Shown: positions 21,226 to 21,921 of the stretch, in pieces
Position numbering within the stretch: the stretch's first letter is position 1
Layout: each line of letters starts with the position of its first letter
Assembly (NCBI GenBank): GCA_905250885.1
Contig: CAJNOQ010002981.1
Coordinates: 1 to 21,921 of the forward strand
Reading direction: 5' to 3'
DNA length: 21,921 nt
Source of the DNA: Didymodactylos carnosus
Lineage: Eukaryota; Rotifera; Eurotatoria; Philodinida; Philodinidae
Notes under the pieces: generated by a model
The model's database searches: none
Seen by the model: the letters and a program-made list of their open reading frames with translations, nothing else
What the model was told of the DNA's origin: nothing
Position numbers and translations under genes: made by a program

Positions 21226-21857
21226 CGCTTGCGAATGAACTGATTCTTGAAATCCTTGAATATTTCCATGCTTATGATGTTCTCCACTCATTCCTTCGAT
21301 TAAATGATCGTTTCGATGAACTACTAGGCAGCCTACAGTTTGACCTGAATTTTCATCCCATCAGCAAATCCAGATGTAACTTTATCTGCCAACACTTTCC
21401 ATCAACGGCACAAGTTCGTTCTCTGCGTCTGTCTAAAGAGAACTTCGATTACTTTGACTTGTTCTTCATCCAATTTCCCAAGAACAGATTGGTAAATCTT
21501 CGCTCTTTATCCTTGATCGATATCAAACCAGAACAAGTGATCAACGTCGTGCTGCCACACCTGTCCTGTATGACACAACTATGGTCACTAAGACTGGGTA
21601 TGAAATTAGACGACAAGACGGCTCAAATTGCTTTTGAACAGGTCACTGCCATACTTGCAAATAATCTGAAAGTAAACAAAACTCTCACTCAGCTTCTTCT
21701 TAGAGGCAACAACATATCCGTTAAAGGAGGTGAAGCACTAGCAGAAGCATTGAAAGTAAATAACACTCTCACTCAACTTGATCTTAGAGAACGAACTTGT
21801 GCCGTTGATGGAAAGTGTTGGCAGATAAAGTTACATATGGATTTGCTGATGGGATGA
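21222..21857 (+). pseudogene. F-box protein fused to RI-type LRRs, 5' truncated and chimeric at its 3' end
   Basis: The frame carries an F-box-like N-terminus, LANELILEILEYFHAYDVL (from 21228), then NDRFDELLGSLQFDLNF and leucine-rich spacer sequence. I recognise this as the bdelloid F-box family. F-box proteins link substrates to SCF ubiquitin ligases through Skp1. At about 21658 it passes into LKVNKTLTQLLLRGNNIS, the same LRR type as the minus-strand array, giving about 1.5 repeats. At 21786 the frame enters antisense F-box sequence and ends at a TGA (21855-21857), so the last 23 or so residues are not real protein. No ATG precedes LANEL: the frame upstream is antisense LRR. A 3' splice-like TTTACTTTCAG (21210-21220) could supply an upstream exon, but that motif is simply antisense LRR sequence. 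It is best read as a rearranged fragment. Confidence 0.7.
21289..21424. repeat. left arm of a 136-bp F-box inverted repeat (partner 21786-21921)
   Basis: Reverse-complementary to 21786-21921 with 3 mismatches in 136 (about 98%). The arms are 361 bp apart. The right arm still matches at the last base of the window, so the true repeat may be longer. Confidence 0.95.
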
Positions 21858-21921
21858 ACATTCAGGTCAAACCGTAGGCTGCCTAGTAGTTCATCGAAAC
21901 GATCATTTAATCGAAGGAATG
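21786..21921 (-). pseudogene. inverted partial copy of the F-box N-terminal region
   Basis: On the minus strand this reads in one open frame the same segment as 21289-21424, containing LNDRFDELLGSL and NFICQHFPSTAQVR. It is cut at 21786 by its join to plus-strand LRR and continues beyond the window. The three differences from the plus copy all change the residue: Gln to Arg, Phe to Val and Arg to Ile. Its F-box start would lie to the right of the window. It may be the 5' part of a neighbouring intact gene or another broken copy. Confidence 0.8.

Overview
This is an AT-rich metazoan window with short spliceosomal introns. The likeliest source is a bdelloid rotifer. I infer that from the style of the right-hand gene families (an F-box family whose N-terminus I recognise from bdelloids, and ribonuclease-inhibitor-type LRR arrays), from introns of about 66-450 bp, and from very AT-rich spacers. 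This is recognition, not a database result.

Left and centre (1 to about 16.9 kb) look like a conserved core region with only two confident genes. At 1578-2564 (+) is an uninterrupted gene for the catalytic tRNA-splicing endonuclease subunit TSEN34/Sen34, with its Tyr-His-Lys triad intact. At 9131-11306 (-) is a three-exon forkhead gene of the FoxG class. I join its exons by in-frame splice sites into a 512-residue protein with an N-terminal eh1-like Groucho motif and a forkhead domain split by an intron. FoxG sits in long gene-free tracts, about 6.5 kb downstream and about 5.6 kb upstream, holding simple repeats and one 0.3-kb element (14.03-14.34 kb) rich in CRE/E-box-like motifs with a 31-bp repeat.

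Right (about 16.97 kb to the end) is different: less AT-rich, full of broken coding sequence, and probably accessory DNA. It opens with a 25-bp inverted repeat (16968-17058). Next, on the minus strand, is a decayed rhomboid-family intramembrane protease (about 17.50-18.08 kb) with frame breaks and the catalytic Ser codon changed to Leu. After about 1.4 kb of non-coding, repeat-like sequence comes an unidentified decayed gene (19486-20040, +) with a plausible 66-bp intron and three in-frame stops.

The last 1.4 kb is the most striking part. A minus-strand LRR array with a 252-bp higher-order repeat (20521-21209) abuts a plus-strand F-box/LRR fusion (21222-21787), which runs directly into a minus-strand copy of the same F-box (21786-21921, cut by the window end). 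The result is two overlapping inverted repeats of 130 and at least 136 bp, 95-98% identical, with a 19-bp duplication and a 4-bp microhomology at the junctions. Template switching, foldback duplication or an assembly artefact could all produce this. None of the three pieces has a recognisable start codon, so none looks like a complete gene here.
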